A DNA stretch of 64,000 nucleotides from Omphiscola glabra (Eukaryota; Mollusca; Gastropoda; Lymnaeidae). The position numbers and the translations under genes are program-made. The notes under the pieces are model-generated. The model searched no databases. It was not told the DNA's origin and saw nothing but the letters and a program-made list of their open reading frames with translations. Positions 11,720 to 22,130 of the stretch are shown here, piece after piece. The DNA lies in NCBI GenBank assembly GCA_964017045.1, contig OZ024794.1, positions 21,191,316 to 21,255,315 on the forward strand. The letters are read 5' to 3'. Each line of letters opens with the position of its first letter. The stretch's first letter is position 1.

Positions 11720-12281
11720 ACAGAACGCACTTTTGAACTATCCTAAAATATATTTGATGAACTGAATGTACAGAACGCCTTGTTCAACTATCCTAAAATA
11801 TATTTGATGAACTGAATGTACAGAACGCCTTGTTCAACTATTCTAAAATATATTTGATGAACTGAATGTACAGAACGCCTTGTTCAACTATCCTAAAATA
11901 TATTTGATGAACTGAATGTACAAAACGCCTTGTTCAACTATCCTAAAATATATTTGATGAACTGAATGTACAGAACGCCTTGTTCAACTATCCTAAAATA
12001 TATTTGATGAACTGAAGGTACAGAACGCCTTGTTCAACTATCCTAAAATATATTTGATGAACTGAATGTACAGAACGCCTTGTTCAAATATCCTAAAATA
12101 TATTTGATGAACTGAATGTACAGAACGCCTTGTTCAACTATCCTAAAATATATTTGATGAACTGAATGTACAGAACGCCTTGTTCAACTATCCTAAAATA
12201 TATTTGATGAACTGAATGTACAAAACGCCTTGTTCAACTATCCTAAAATATATTTGATGAACTGAATGTACAGAACGCCTT
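11720..12281 (+). repeat. 50-bp minisatellite, about 11 copies
   Basis: The unit contains CAGAACGCCTTGTTCAACTA followed by TCCTAAAATATATTTGATGA. Units restart at 11771, 11821 and so on with very few substitutions. The period is not a multiple of three. Confidence 0.95.
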
Positions 12282-13031
12282 TTTTTCCTGATGCTATGCC
12301 GAGGTCTCCCTTTCATATAAAGAAAAAAGTGTCACCCGGGGCAGAACACCCCATCCGCACCTACGCCACTGTTTAGCGATAGTGGCCAGGGACCTTAAGA
12401 GAATTGAAGGTTGGTTCAAGGGGAGATTATGGAAAATTGTAAGTTGTTTAAGAGACACGACAGGAAGAGATGGAAAGGGCTCAGTTGAAAAGAGAATTTA
12501 AAAAAAACAACAGTGTTTGAAAATGAATGTCACCCCTATTCTAGTTGGAACGACAAAGAACGGATACCCCACTGCACCATGTGTGTGTGCGGCACTGTGT
12601 GCCACAAGGCGCAATAAATTCAAAGTTTAATTCACGTGAAAAAAATAAACCCCTGCCTACGCTAATGTCGCAATTTCTAGACGAAAGGTGTTAGCTTAGG
12701 TAGGAAATTATTTATTGAGTGTCGGGGGATGGTAAATATATTAGACAGAGGGGGGATGTCAGGTGGACTCAGTCATGTGACATGAAAAGAGTTTGGCAGA
12801 ACACTGGGGGGCGGGGGTTATAATGATGCTATTGAGTTCGGAAAATTGGCCTATTATCTCTCTTGGCCAATATAGCGGGGAGATAATTTCGTTTTAATTA
12901 GACCCACGAGAGCATATCCTCAAACCCATCCCTGTGTTGTGTTGCAACTTAAACACCAAACACAATGTCTCTCGTTTAATGAAGTAAGGATTTTTTTTTT
13001 TTTTTAAACTATTTCTCTCATCCTTTCAGAT
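12282..13031. other. Spacer, nothing recognised
   Basis: No supported gene or repeat. Contains a G-run near 12806 and a T-run near 12990. Confidence 0.4.
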
Positions 13032-13415
13032 AGGATTCAGTGCTTCTCTAGTTATTGTTGACCGACCCGTTGAAAGACCTTTACTTTATAAACTATCTAA
13101 TTTCTCATAAAGGGTTCAGTGCTTCTCTAGATATTGTTGACCGACCCGTTGAAAGACCTTTACTTTATAAACTATCTAATTTCTCAGAAAGGATTCAGTG
13201 CTTCTCTAGTTATTGTTGACCGACCCGATGAAAGACCTTTACTTTATAAACTATCTAATTTCTCATAAAGGATTCAGTGCTTCTCTAGTCCTTGTTGACC
13301 GACCCGATGAAAGACCTTTACTTTATAAACTATCTAATTTCTCATAAAGGATTCAGTGCTTCTCTAGTTATTGTTGACCGACCCGTTGAAAGACCTTTAC
13401 TTTATAAACTATCGA
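13032..13415 (+). repeat. 79-bp tandem repeat, about 4.8 copies
   Basis: Units begin AGGATTCAGTGCTTCTCTAG at 13032, 13111 and 13190 and continue at the same spacing. Each carries TTGTTGACCGACCCGTTGAA. Copies are nearly identical. Confidence 0.92.
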
Positions 13416-13468
13416 CGTTATGTTGTTTTTGTTATAAATTTCAAGATACAAATAAAACAGGACACTCG

Positions 13469-13828
13469 TGACGCAGTTTGTGACGCCACTCATGATTAAT
13501 GACGCACCCCGAGATTGTGACGTCACTCATGATTATTGACGCACCCCCAGTTTGTGACGCCTCTTAATATTAATGACGCATCCCGAGTTTGTGACGTCAC
13601 TCGTGATTAATGACGCACCCCGAGATTGTGACGTCACTCATGATTATTGACGCACCCCCAGTTTGTGACGCCTCTTAATATTAATGACGCATCCCGAGTT
13701 TGTGACGCCTCTTAATATTAATGACGCATCCCGAGTTTGTGACGCCTCTTAATATTAATGACGCACCCCCAGTTCGTGACGCCTCTTAATATTAATGACG
13801 CACCCCGAGTTTGGGACGCGACTCGTGA
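13469..13828 (+). repeat. 37-bp minisatellite with CRE-like sites, about 10 copies
   Basis: The unit is built from TGACGC/TGACGTC and TTAATGACGCACCCC. Several units contain the palindrome TGACGTCA, the consensus CREB/ATF site; others carry TGACGCC instead. Two subtypes alternate (CTCATGATTA and CTCTTAATATTA), indicating a higher-order pattern. Confidence 0.9.
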
Positions 13829-14331
13829 TGTAAGACGCGCAATGCCATTTTTTTTTTCCTATTGGGCGCACCAATGATCGCAACGACTAATGCTTTTTTT
13901 TTTTTTTTTAAATTTAAGATGAGGGTTGTTAGTGAATCAATTTCCCCCCCCCCCCCCCCCCCCCCCACCTCCAAAAAAAAAAGTCCCAATATATCATGAT
14001 AGCTTACAGCAATATTTTAATATATAAACAACGCATCTTATGAATAGCTCGATTGCTTTTTGGAAGTGTCTGCCTACGATACCGACCAAGCGCACCTTGT
14101 TTGCGATTGTTTGAGGTGTGTAGATCAAAGGAAACGTCCTTTTACTGTTGCGTGTACATGCTAGGTCGTAATGTAAGTAAGAACCATGCCAAGGTAAGAT
14201 AACAAAATCAACCAAAAATTGCAGCAGTAGTTTTTAATTAAATTTAAGGAATTTGAGAAGACACGTGTTTGTTTTTTAAATTTTTGTTCTTTAAAAATAA
14301 TTATATGAACGACATTAAACATGCGTTTAAT
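13829..14331. other. Spacer with long poly-C tract
   Basis: Holds T-runs, a very long C-run at about 13944-13966 and otherwise AT-rich DNA. No gene is supported. Confidence 0.4.
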
Positions 14332-17300
14332 ACATTGATGGCTTGGACATTGATGGTTTGGACACTAATGGTTTGGACATTGATGGTTTGGACATTGATG
14401 GTTTGGACATTGATGGCTTGGACATTGATGGTTTGGACATTGATGGTTTGGACATTGATGGCTTGGACATTGATGGTTTGGACATTGATGGCTTGGACAT
14501 TGATGGTTTGGACACTAATGGTTTGAACACTAATGGTTTGGACATTGATGGTTTGGACATTGATGGTTTGGACATTGATGGTTTGGACATTGATGGTTTG
14601 GACATTGATGGTTTGGACATTAATGGTTTGGACATTGATGGTTTGGACATTAATGGTTTGGACATTGATGGTTTGGACATTGATGGTTTGGACATTGATG
14701 GTTTGGACATTGATGGTTTGGACATTGATGGTTTGGACATTAATGGTTTGGACATTGATGGTTTGGACATTAATGGTTTGGATACTAATGGTTTGAACAC
14801 TAATGGTTTGGACATTGATGGTTTGGACACTAATGGTTTGGACATTAATGGTTTGGACACTAATGGTTTGGACATTGATGGTTTGAACATTGATGGTTTG
14901 GACACTAATGGTTTGGACATTGATGGTTTGGACACTAATGGTTTGAACATTAATGGTTTGGACACTAATGGTTTGGACATTGATGGTTTGGACACTAATG
15001 GTTTGGACATTGATGGTTTGGACATTAATGGTTTGGACACTAATGGTTTGGACACTAATGGTTTGGACATTGATGGTTTGGACATTAATGGTTTGGACAT
15101 TAATGGTTTGGACATTGATGGTTTGGACATTGATGGTTTGGACATTGATGGTTTGGACATTGATGGCTTGGAAATTAATGGTTTGGAAATTAATGGTTTG
15201 GACATTAATGGTTTGGACATTGATGGTTTGGACACTAATGGTTTGGACATTGATGATTTGAACATTGATGGTTTGGACATTGATGGTTTGGACACTAATG
15301 GTTTGGACATTAATGGTTTGGACACTGATGGTTTGGACACTAATGGTTTGGACATTAATGGTTTGGACATTGATGGTTTGGACACTAATGGTTTGGACAT
15401 TGATGGTTTGAATTTTGATGGTTTGGACACAAATGGTTTGGACATTAATGGTTTGGACATTAATGGGTTGGACATTAATGGTTTGGACATTAATGGTTTG
15501 GACATTGATGGTTTGGACATTAATGATTTGGACACTAATGGTTTGGACACTAATGGTTTGGACATTGAGGGTTTGGACATTAATGGTTTGGACATTGATG
15601 GTTTAGACATTGATGGTTTGGACATTAATGGTTTGGACATTGATGGTTTGGACATTGATGGTTTGGACATTGATGGCTTGGACATTGATGGTTTGAACAA
15701 TGATGGTTTGTACATTGATGGTTTGTACATTGATGGTTAGGACATTGATGGTTTAGACATTAATGGTTTGGACATTGATGGTTTGTACATTGATGGTTTG
15801 GACAATGATGGTTTAGACATTGATGGTTTGGACACTAATGGTTTGGACATTGATGGTTTGTACATTGATGGTTTGGACAATGATGGTTTAGACATTGATG
15901 GTTTGGACATTAATGGTTTGGACATTGATGGTTTGGACACTAATGGTTTGGACATTAATGGTTTGGACATTGATGGTTTGGACACTAATGGTTTGGACAT
16001 TAATGGTTTGGACATTGATGGTTTGGACACTAATGGTTTGGACATTGATGATTTGAACATTGATGGTTTGGACATTGATGGTTTGGACACTAATGGTTTG
16101 GACATTAATGGTTTGGACACTGATGGTTTGGACACTAATGGTTTGGACATTAATGGTTTGGACATTGATGGTTTGGACACTAATGGTTTGGACATTGATG
16201 GTTTGAATATTGATGGTTTGGACACAAATGGTTTGGACATTAATGGTTTGGACATTAATGGGTTGGACATTAATGGTTTGGACATTAATGGTTTGGACAT
16301 TGATGGTTTGGACATTAATGGTTTGGACACTAATGGTTTGGACACTAATGGTTTGGACATTGAGGGTTTGGACATTAATGGTTTGGACATTGATGGTTTA
16401 GACATTGATGGTTTGGACATTAATGGTTTGGACATTGATGGTTTGGACATTGATGGTTTGGACATTGATGGCTTGGACATTGATGGTTTGAACAATGATG
16501 GTTTGTACATTGATGGTTTGTACATTGATGGTTAGGACATTGATGGTTTAGACATTAATGGTTTGGACATTGATGGTTTGTACATTGATGGTTTGGACAA
16601 TGATGGTTTAGACATTGATGGTTTGGACATTAATGGTTTGGACATTGATGGTTTGTACATTGATGGTTTGGACAATGATGGTTTAGACATTGATGGTTTG
16701 GACATTAATGGTTTGGACATTGATGGTTTGGACACTAATGGTTTGGACATTAATGGTTTGGACATTGATGGTTTGGACACTAATGGTTTGGACACTAATG
16801 GTTTGGACATTGATGGTTTGGACATTGATGGTTTGGACATTGATGGCTTGGACATTGATGGTTTGAACATTTGATGGTTTGGACATTAATGGTTTGGACA
16901 TTGATGGTTTGTACATTGATGGTTTGGACAATGATGGTTTGGACATTGATGGTTTGGACATTAATGGTTTGGACATTGATGGTTTGGACACTAATGGTTT
17001 GGAAATTAATGGTTTGGACATTGATGGTTTGGACACTAATGGTTTGGACACTAATGGTTTGGACATTGATGGTTTGAACATTGATGGTTAGGACATTGAT
17101 GGTTTGAACATTTGATGGTTTGGACACTAATGGTTTGGACATTAATGGTTTGGACATTGATGGTTTGGACACTAATGGTTTGGACATTAATGGTTTGGAC
17201 ATTAATGGTTTGGACATTAATGGTTTGGACATTGATGGTTTGAACATTGATGGTTTGGACACTAATGGTTTGGACATTAATGGTTTGGACATTAATGGTT

Positions 17301-18220
17301 TGGGCATTAATGGTTTGGACATTGATGGTTTGGACATTAATGGTTTGGACACTAATGGTTTGGACACTAATGGTTTGGACATTGATGGTTTGGACATTAA
17401 TGGTTTAAACATTGATGGTTTGGACATTGATGGTTTGGACATTAATGGTTTGGACATTGATGGTTTGGACATTGATGGTTTGGACATTGATGGTTTGGAC
17501 AGTAATGGTTTAGACATTAATGGTTTGGACATTAATGGTTTGAACATTAATGGTTTGGACATTGATGGTTTGGACATTGATGGTTTGAAAATTTGATGGT
17601 TTGGACACTAATGGTTTGGACATTAATGGTTTGGACATTAATGGTTTGGACACTAATGGTTTGGACATTAATGGTTTGGACATTGATGGTTTGGACACTA
17701 ATGGTTTGGACATTGATGGTTTGAACATTGATGGTTTGGACACTAATGGTTTGGACATTAATGGATTGGACATTAATGGTTTGGACATTAATGGTTTGGA
17801 CATTAATGGTTTGGACACTAATGGTTTGGACATTTATGGTTTGGACATTAATGGTTTGGACATTAATGGTTTGGACATTGATGGTTTGGACATTGATGGT
17901 TTGGACATTGATGGTTTGGACATTAATGGTTTGGACATTGATGGTTTAGACTTTGATGGTTTGGACATTAATGGTTTGGACATTAAGGGTTTGGACATTG
18001 ATGGTTTGGACACTAATGGTTTGGACATTGATGGTTTGAACATTGATGGTTTGGACACTAATGGTTTGGACATTAATGGTTTGGACATTAATGGTTTGGA
18101 CATTAATGGTTTGGACATTGTTTTGGACATTAATTGTTTGAACATTGATGGTTTGGACATTAGTGGTTTGGACATTAATGGTTTGGACATTGATGGTTTG
18201 GACACTGGTGGTTTGTACAT
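14332..18220 (+). repeat. 15-bp minisatellite, about 259 copies (3.9 kb)
   Basis: The unit is GGTTTGGACATTGAT with common variants ACATTAAT, ACACTAAT, AACATTGAT and TACATTGAT. It keeps long frames open on plus (LDIDG and MVWTL repeats) and minus (SMSKP). Higher-order structure is visible: about 500 bp ending at 15733 recurs 795 bp downstream, ending at 16528, with the same variant order. The rare frame-shifting junction AACATTTGATGG (or AAAATTTGATGG) recurs at about 16867, 17108 and 17588. Open frames in three or more frames argue against coding. Confidence 0.97.
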
Positions 18221-18471
18221 TTTAGGGGTTGTCCATAAATAACGTCACGCTCGGAAGTGGGGAGAGGGGGACATAAACATCATATTGTAAGTCACACATT
18301 TATATATTTTTCGTCATAATTTAAAAGCTGAAATTGACAGTGATGTTTACCCTTGTGTTCTGCTTAATGTATTTCTTGTAAAGCCTCTAAGATGAATGAG
18401 ACAGTGGAGCCTTTGTTTCAGCTGTCCCACGCTTCCTGTTGTTGTTTGTTTTCCTCTACGCTGTGTTGCTA
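18221..18471. other. Spacer, nothing recognised
   Basis: Unique-looking sequence between two arrays, with no frame or repeat recognised. Confidence 0.35.
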
Positions 18472-18670
18472 CTCTAAGATATCTGAACGCTACACCCATG
18501 ACATAACAGTCCACCAACAGCTACTGTAAGATATCTGAACGCTACACCCGTGACATAACAGTCCACCAACAGCTACTCTAAGATATCTGAACGCTACACC
18601 CGTGACATAACAGTCCACCAACAGCTACTCTAAGATATCTGAACGCTACACTCGTGACATAACAGTTCAC
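18472..18670 (+). repeat. 52-bp tandem repeat, about 4 copies
   Basis: Units start AAGATATCTGAACGCTACAC at a spacing of 52 (18481, 18533, 18585 and 18637 for the ATCTGAACGC core), followed by GACATAACAGTCCACCAACA. Confidence 0.92.
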
Positions 18671-18819
18671 TAACAGACAGAGCAGACTTCCAAGGTTGGT
18701 GGTGAAATGCACCCTGACTGGTGTCTGAAGCGACACATTGTCAACAAAAATGTATTTTATATGAAAGCTTTCGTTGAAAATCTCCAGATTCGCTGACACC
18801 CTCAAAGTGTTGCTTAGAT

Positions 18820-19034
18820 CAGAGCTGCACAACATACGGCCCGCCAGCACCCACTTTGCGGCCCGCGAAGCAACGAAATATTCTTTATTCTTATTATTTT
18901 CTTAATAGCTCCCCCCCCCCCCCCCGTCCTATTTTATTTTGGCCCGCACAAGCCCTGTCCTATTTTCTTTTGGCCTGCACAGGTTTTGCATAAAGTATTA
19001 CGGCCCGCCTTACATTTTGAGTTGTGCAGGCCTG
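18820..19034. mobile_element. hAT-like MITE with GCGGCCCGC motifs (215 bp)
   Basis: Ends CAGAGCTGCACAAC and, inverted, CAGGCCTGCACAAC. A perfect 8-bp target duplication GCTTAGAT lies at 18812-18819 and 19035-19042. The interior has ACGGCCCGC, TTGCGGCCCGCGAAGC and a C-run. It has no coding capacity. Ends, size and duplication length fit a hAT non-autonomous element. Confidence 0.85.
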
Positions 19035-19042
19035 GCTTAGAT

Positions 19043-19796
19043 AAACCTGAATTAAACTTGACAGCGCATATTTGCAGATCATTTGACCTGAGAGCAGTTA
19101 CAAACACAAACTATTATATCATGCAGTATGACTCTCAATACCAGATACTGGTTAATTGTTTTACTGGTGAAAAATCTACAAAATTTGTGGCGGAGGGCGG
19201 AGGTCCTTTTCAAACTAAAAGTATATGAAAGACATCATTAGTTGAATTAGTGGATCCTCAAAACTTTAAAGTTAGATCTGTTCATAACAACAATAAAATA
19301 ACCTTCACTGTACGGGTCCTTGGTTTGATATCCTAATGGGGCCACCAATTTCCCCAAATAATCAATAGGATTGATCACGCTTGCTCGATAAATCAAATAA
19401 ATTGGTGTTGATGATTGCATTTGTTCAATGCCCTGATCGCCATCGAATGCCTGTGTGTTGTGTGTCACAATGTCTGTGTGTCGTGTGTCACACTTGAGTG
19501 AAATACGAGCCCTCGTGTCGGGTGAAGGCGTCTTGCTGCAGGCCTTTTGTTCCCGGCGCAGTGATCAAATTAAGAAACTTGTTTGGGTAAAATGATCTGC
19601 TCAGGGGTGTCTCCGTGGGAATGAGAGCAGTTTACTCTCCTCACGTTGACTGCCATACATCGTTTTAAATACGCCTATTACCTTAATGTGTTAACGACAG
19701 AATCCAACCTGAATTCTCATGAAATCAGAGTCTGGGAGCAACATTTCATTTGACGAGTTTGCACCACTTTTTGCCAGTTCGGTTATTAAGTTATTA
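19043..19796. other. Spacer, nothing recognised
   Basis: No supported gene. A GTGGATCCTCAAA stretch near 19252 resembles part of the short dispersed repeat at 2343-2402 but lacks its tail. Confidence 0.35.
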
Positions 19797-20004
19797 AATA
19801 CTTGGTTTACAGACCAAGAGGCAGACGGCTTACCTGTCGACTAAGATTGATTTTGATTTACTATGTAGAGAAGGACTTACATCAACTGGGATCCGCGCAT
19901 GGAGGCGAAAAGCCATGGGTAGATAGAATGGAAGGATGTGGTGAAGCAGATCAGGGCCCCTACATATGGGCTGCAGTGCCACTGATGATGATGACCATGA
20001 AGTA
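19797..20004 (+). pseudogene. LINE ORF2 C-terminus, same family as 372-1440
   Basis: The plus strand reads PRGRRLTCRLRL, then VEKDLHQLG, WVDRMEGCGEADQGPYIWA, ending in a GATGATGATGACCATGA tail. The PRGRRLT and VEK/LG motifs match the C-terminal part of the LINE remnant at 372-600 read on its minus strand. Only the extreme 3' end is present, as expected of a strongly 5'-truncated insertion. The simple GAT tail is typical of RTE-like LINEs. Confidence 0.75.
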
Positions 20005-20254
20005 ATTGTTTGGTTATCTCCTTAATATATTTGTTGTAGTATATTATACTAAATTTATCATTTTTTCCATTACTTTGACAATTTCTTCTTGTCCTTTTGT
20101 CATTTTTATGTCTTTTTTTTTTTTTTATTCGTCAACTATATACATATTGACTTCTTGGAAAGATAAAAATAGTAATCCACACACATGCAGTGAAAATCTT
20201 GTAAGACTCGTGGGTCTCGTAGATCAGTCAACCGTTTTATTTATAGTCTAGGAC

Positions 20255-20320
20255 AACAATGTTCAAGCCGCGGGCCGCATGTTGCCCGCAACTTGATTTT
20301 AAATGGCCAGCCAGAGCTTG
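20255..20320 (+). mobile_element. Fragment of GCGGGCCGCATG-type hAT MITE
   Basis: Contains TTCAAGCCGCGGGCCGCATG and TTGCCCGCAACTTGATTTTA, resembling the GCGGCCCGC-rich ends of the MITEs at 6543 and 18820. Only one end is recognisable and no target duplication is seen. The 38-bp array begins directly after it. Confidence 0.4.
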
Positions 20321-20512
20321 AGGAATTTGTAAGATGTGAGTATACAAAAAAATATTTAAGGAATTTGTAAGATGTGAGTATACAAAAAAATAATTAAGGA
20401 ATTTGTAAGATGTGAGTATACAAAAAAATAATTAAGGAATTTGTAAGATGTGAGTATACAAAAAAATAATTAAGGAATTTGTAAGATGTGAGTATACAAA
20501 AAAATAATTAAG
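20321..20512 (+). repeat. 38-bp minisatellite, 5 copies
   Basis: The unit starts AGGAATTTGTAAGATGTGAG and ends in an A-run plus TAATTA. Units start at 20321 and 20359 and continue at spacing 38, nearly perfect. Confidence 0.95.
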
Positions 20513-21420
20513 GGTGAAATTTTTTTTTAACGAATTTGATTTATTTATTATTGTTGAGAAATCGAGTGAGAGAGGTTGTAGCATAGAGAAAAAAAAAAGG
20601 GGGGGGGGAATGGTCACAAATGCTTGAGGAGTTTGATGGCTTGACAGGTAGTCGTAAATTATCTTAAGCACAGCAGAGCAACCATTCCGGAACATAAGGT
20701 GACATTAAATTAGACACTATCGTCTCAATTTTTTCTGTTGCTTGTCTAACAGAGGAGGCGTCACGGGGTATCGGACATACATACTAACGGCGTTGGGAAA
20801 GATGAATTGCGAAACCAAAAGTAGCTTGATGTGTAGCTGTTTGATCATCGTAAAAATGTCCAAGCCCCCACCAACTCGACCAAGTTAGATGAAGAAGAAA
20901 GGTGAGCACGGCGACTTAACTTCTTTCCTTTGCGGGGTGATAGTTATATGACAGGAAAGTCTTCGTGGCAGAGTAATCGAGATGGGAGCTGGGGATGATT
21001 TTATTGGATATGAGTTTCTTTATGCATAAGCTACGAAGTGGGGTATTAATAATCTCGATAATAATATAGTAATAATGCGAATAGTTTTCTAAAGTAATGA
21101 AAACAAGACTTCGCGGGGGGGGGGGGGGGGGGTGGATTTGGCGAACGGAGGCAAAATGAGTATAAGGGTTTCAAATGTCCAGAATCAAAAGAACAGTTAG
21201 AGGGTCACGTGAGTACTATGTGTCACTATGTGGAGCCTTCTAGTAGGTTCTAGGGAAGCAGTGGTTGGAGGATGTGTCTCCATTTGTGGTTGATAGCAAC
21301 AAACACAAAAGTTGAACGATACAAATTGTGCACTCAAAGTCTGCACGCGGGGCTGGGCTATAACAATCTGCTTGAATTAAAGTTACCATGACAAGAAAAC
21401 TCTTCTCGAATGCATTTAAA
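20513..21420. other. Spacer with poly-G tracts
   Basis: No gene supported. G-runs lie at about 20600-20608 and 21115-21132. Confidence 0.4.
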
Positions 21421-21466
21421 TATATTGGCTATCGGGACTTTACAACATGGCTTGGATGTATTATGT
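21421..21466 (+). repeat. Isolated unit of the 21963-22130 repeat, left of the TIR element
   Basis: The TATATTGGCTATCGGGACTT..CTTGGATGTATTATGT sequence resembles the degenerate unit found right of the TIR element. This suggests the element inserted into the tandem repeat and split it. Confidence 0.5.
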
Positions 21467-21962
21467 TACGGCCAAAGCCCGAAGTTCGGCCAGTTCGCGA
21501 ATTGGCCGGCCATTTCGCACTTTGCCCGAGGCGTGTGGCCAATGTCCGATGTACTGGAAATGGCCGGTGTGTATGCTACACTCGATGCAATTGTACTACC
21601 AAGTGCTCAACGAATCGCTGCAAATGTAAAAATAACGAACTGCTGTGTAATTCGAAATGTCATAAAAGTTCATCTTGTTGTAACAAGTGTTGATAGAGAT
21701 TGGTCATTTACTTTAATAAACTAATTTGACTTGTTGGCAATTTAGTATAATTAATAATCAATATAATATGATTATCATTACAGTATACAAACACCCAAAA
21801 TCGTTCATGAACATTTTCTTCCGACTTTGGCCGATCGCCCCCAGCCATTTCGCAAACTGGCTGGCCAAATCCCAAAATCTAGAAAAGATCGGACATTGGC
21901 CGGTCAATTTGATGCGATATTGGCCAGTTCGCGATTTGGCCGATTTCGGGCTTTGGCCGTGA
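21467..21962 (+). mobile_element. Deletion derivative of a long-TIR DNA transposon
   Basis: The left end reads TACGGCCAAAGCCCGAAGTT and continues with GGCCAGTTCGCGAATTGGCC. The right end read inverted is TCACGGCCAAAGCCCGAAAT and continues with GGCCAAATCGCGAACTGGCC. Similarity runs about 85 bp to a shared CCAATGTCCGAT. Directly inside the left TIR lies only the last ~48 codons of a Cys-rich protein tail, then an AATAAA (about 21713), then the right TIR. So it is an internally deleted copy whose 5' transposase region is gone. No clear target duplication was identified. Confidence 0.7.
21550..21693 (+). pseudogene. Cys-rich C-terminal tail of a transposase/integrase-like protein
   Basis: The frame reads RCTGNGRCVCYTRCNCTTKC, then NRCKCKNNELLCNSKCH, and ends SSCCNKC before a TGA. 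The pattern C-x-C..C..RC-x-C..C-x-S-x-CH..C..C recalls the Cys-rich tail after the integrase core in KRBA2/Ginger-like proteins. That is a family-level inference from the motif alone. The preceding frame (from 21388) is translated TIR, so it is not natural protein. Confidence 0.5.
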
Positions 21963-22130
21963 CATATATATCAGGACTATGCAACATTGCTGGGCTGCAT
22001 AATGTAGGACTATACAGCACTGCTTGGCTGAAATTATCAGGATTATACAATACTGCTTGGCTGCATATATCAGGGTTATACAATACTGAATGTCACACAC
22101 TAGGACTATGAAACTGCCAAATATCAGGAT
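21963..22130 (+). repeat. Degenerate ~36-bp tandem repeat, about 4 copies
   Basis: Units vary around ATCAGGATTATACAATACTG followed by CTTGGCTGCATAT. The repeat is split from its leftmost unit by the TIR element at 21467-21962. Confidence 0.75.

Noticed and set aside
13849..13930. tRNA or snRNA gene
   Set aside because: No cloverleaf or conserved A/B box pair could be found here or elsewhere by eye.
14327..15730. 467-codon minus-strand frame (SMSKP repeats) as a repeat protein gene
   Set aside because: The opposite strand and another plus frame are open over the same DNA. All come from a 15-bp unit without stops. No start context, unique domain or splice signal.
21388..21549. N-terminal part of the 101-codon frame with the Cys-rich tail
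   Set aside because: It translates flanking repeat and the left terminal inverted repeat, so only the part from about 21550 is natural transposase coding.
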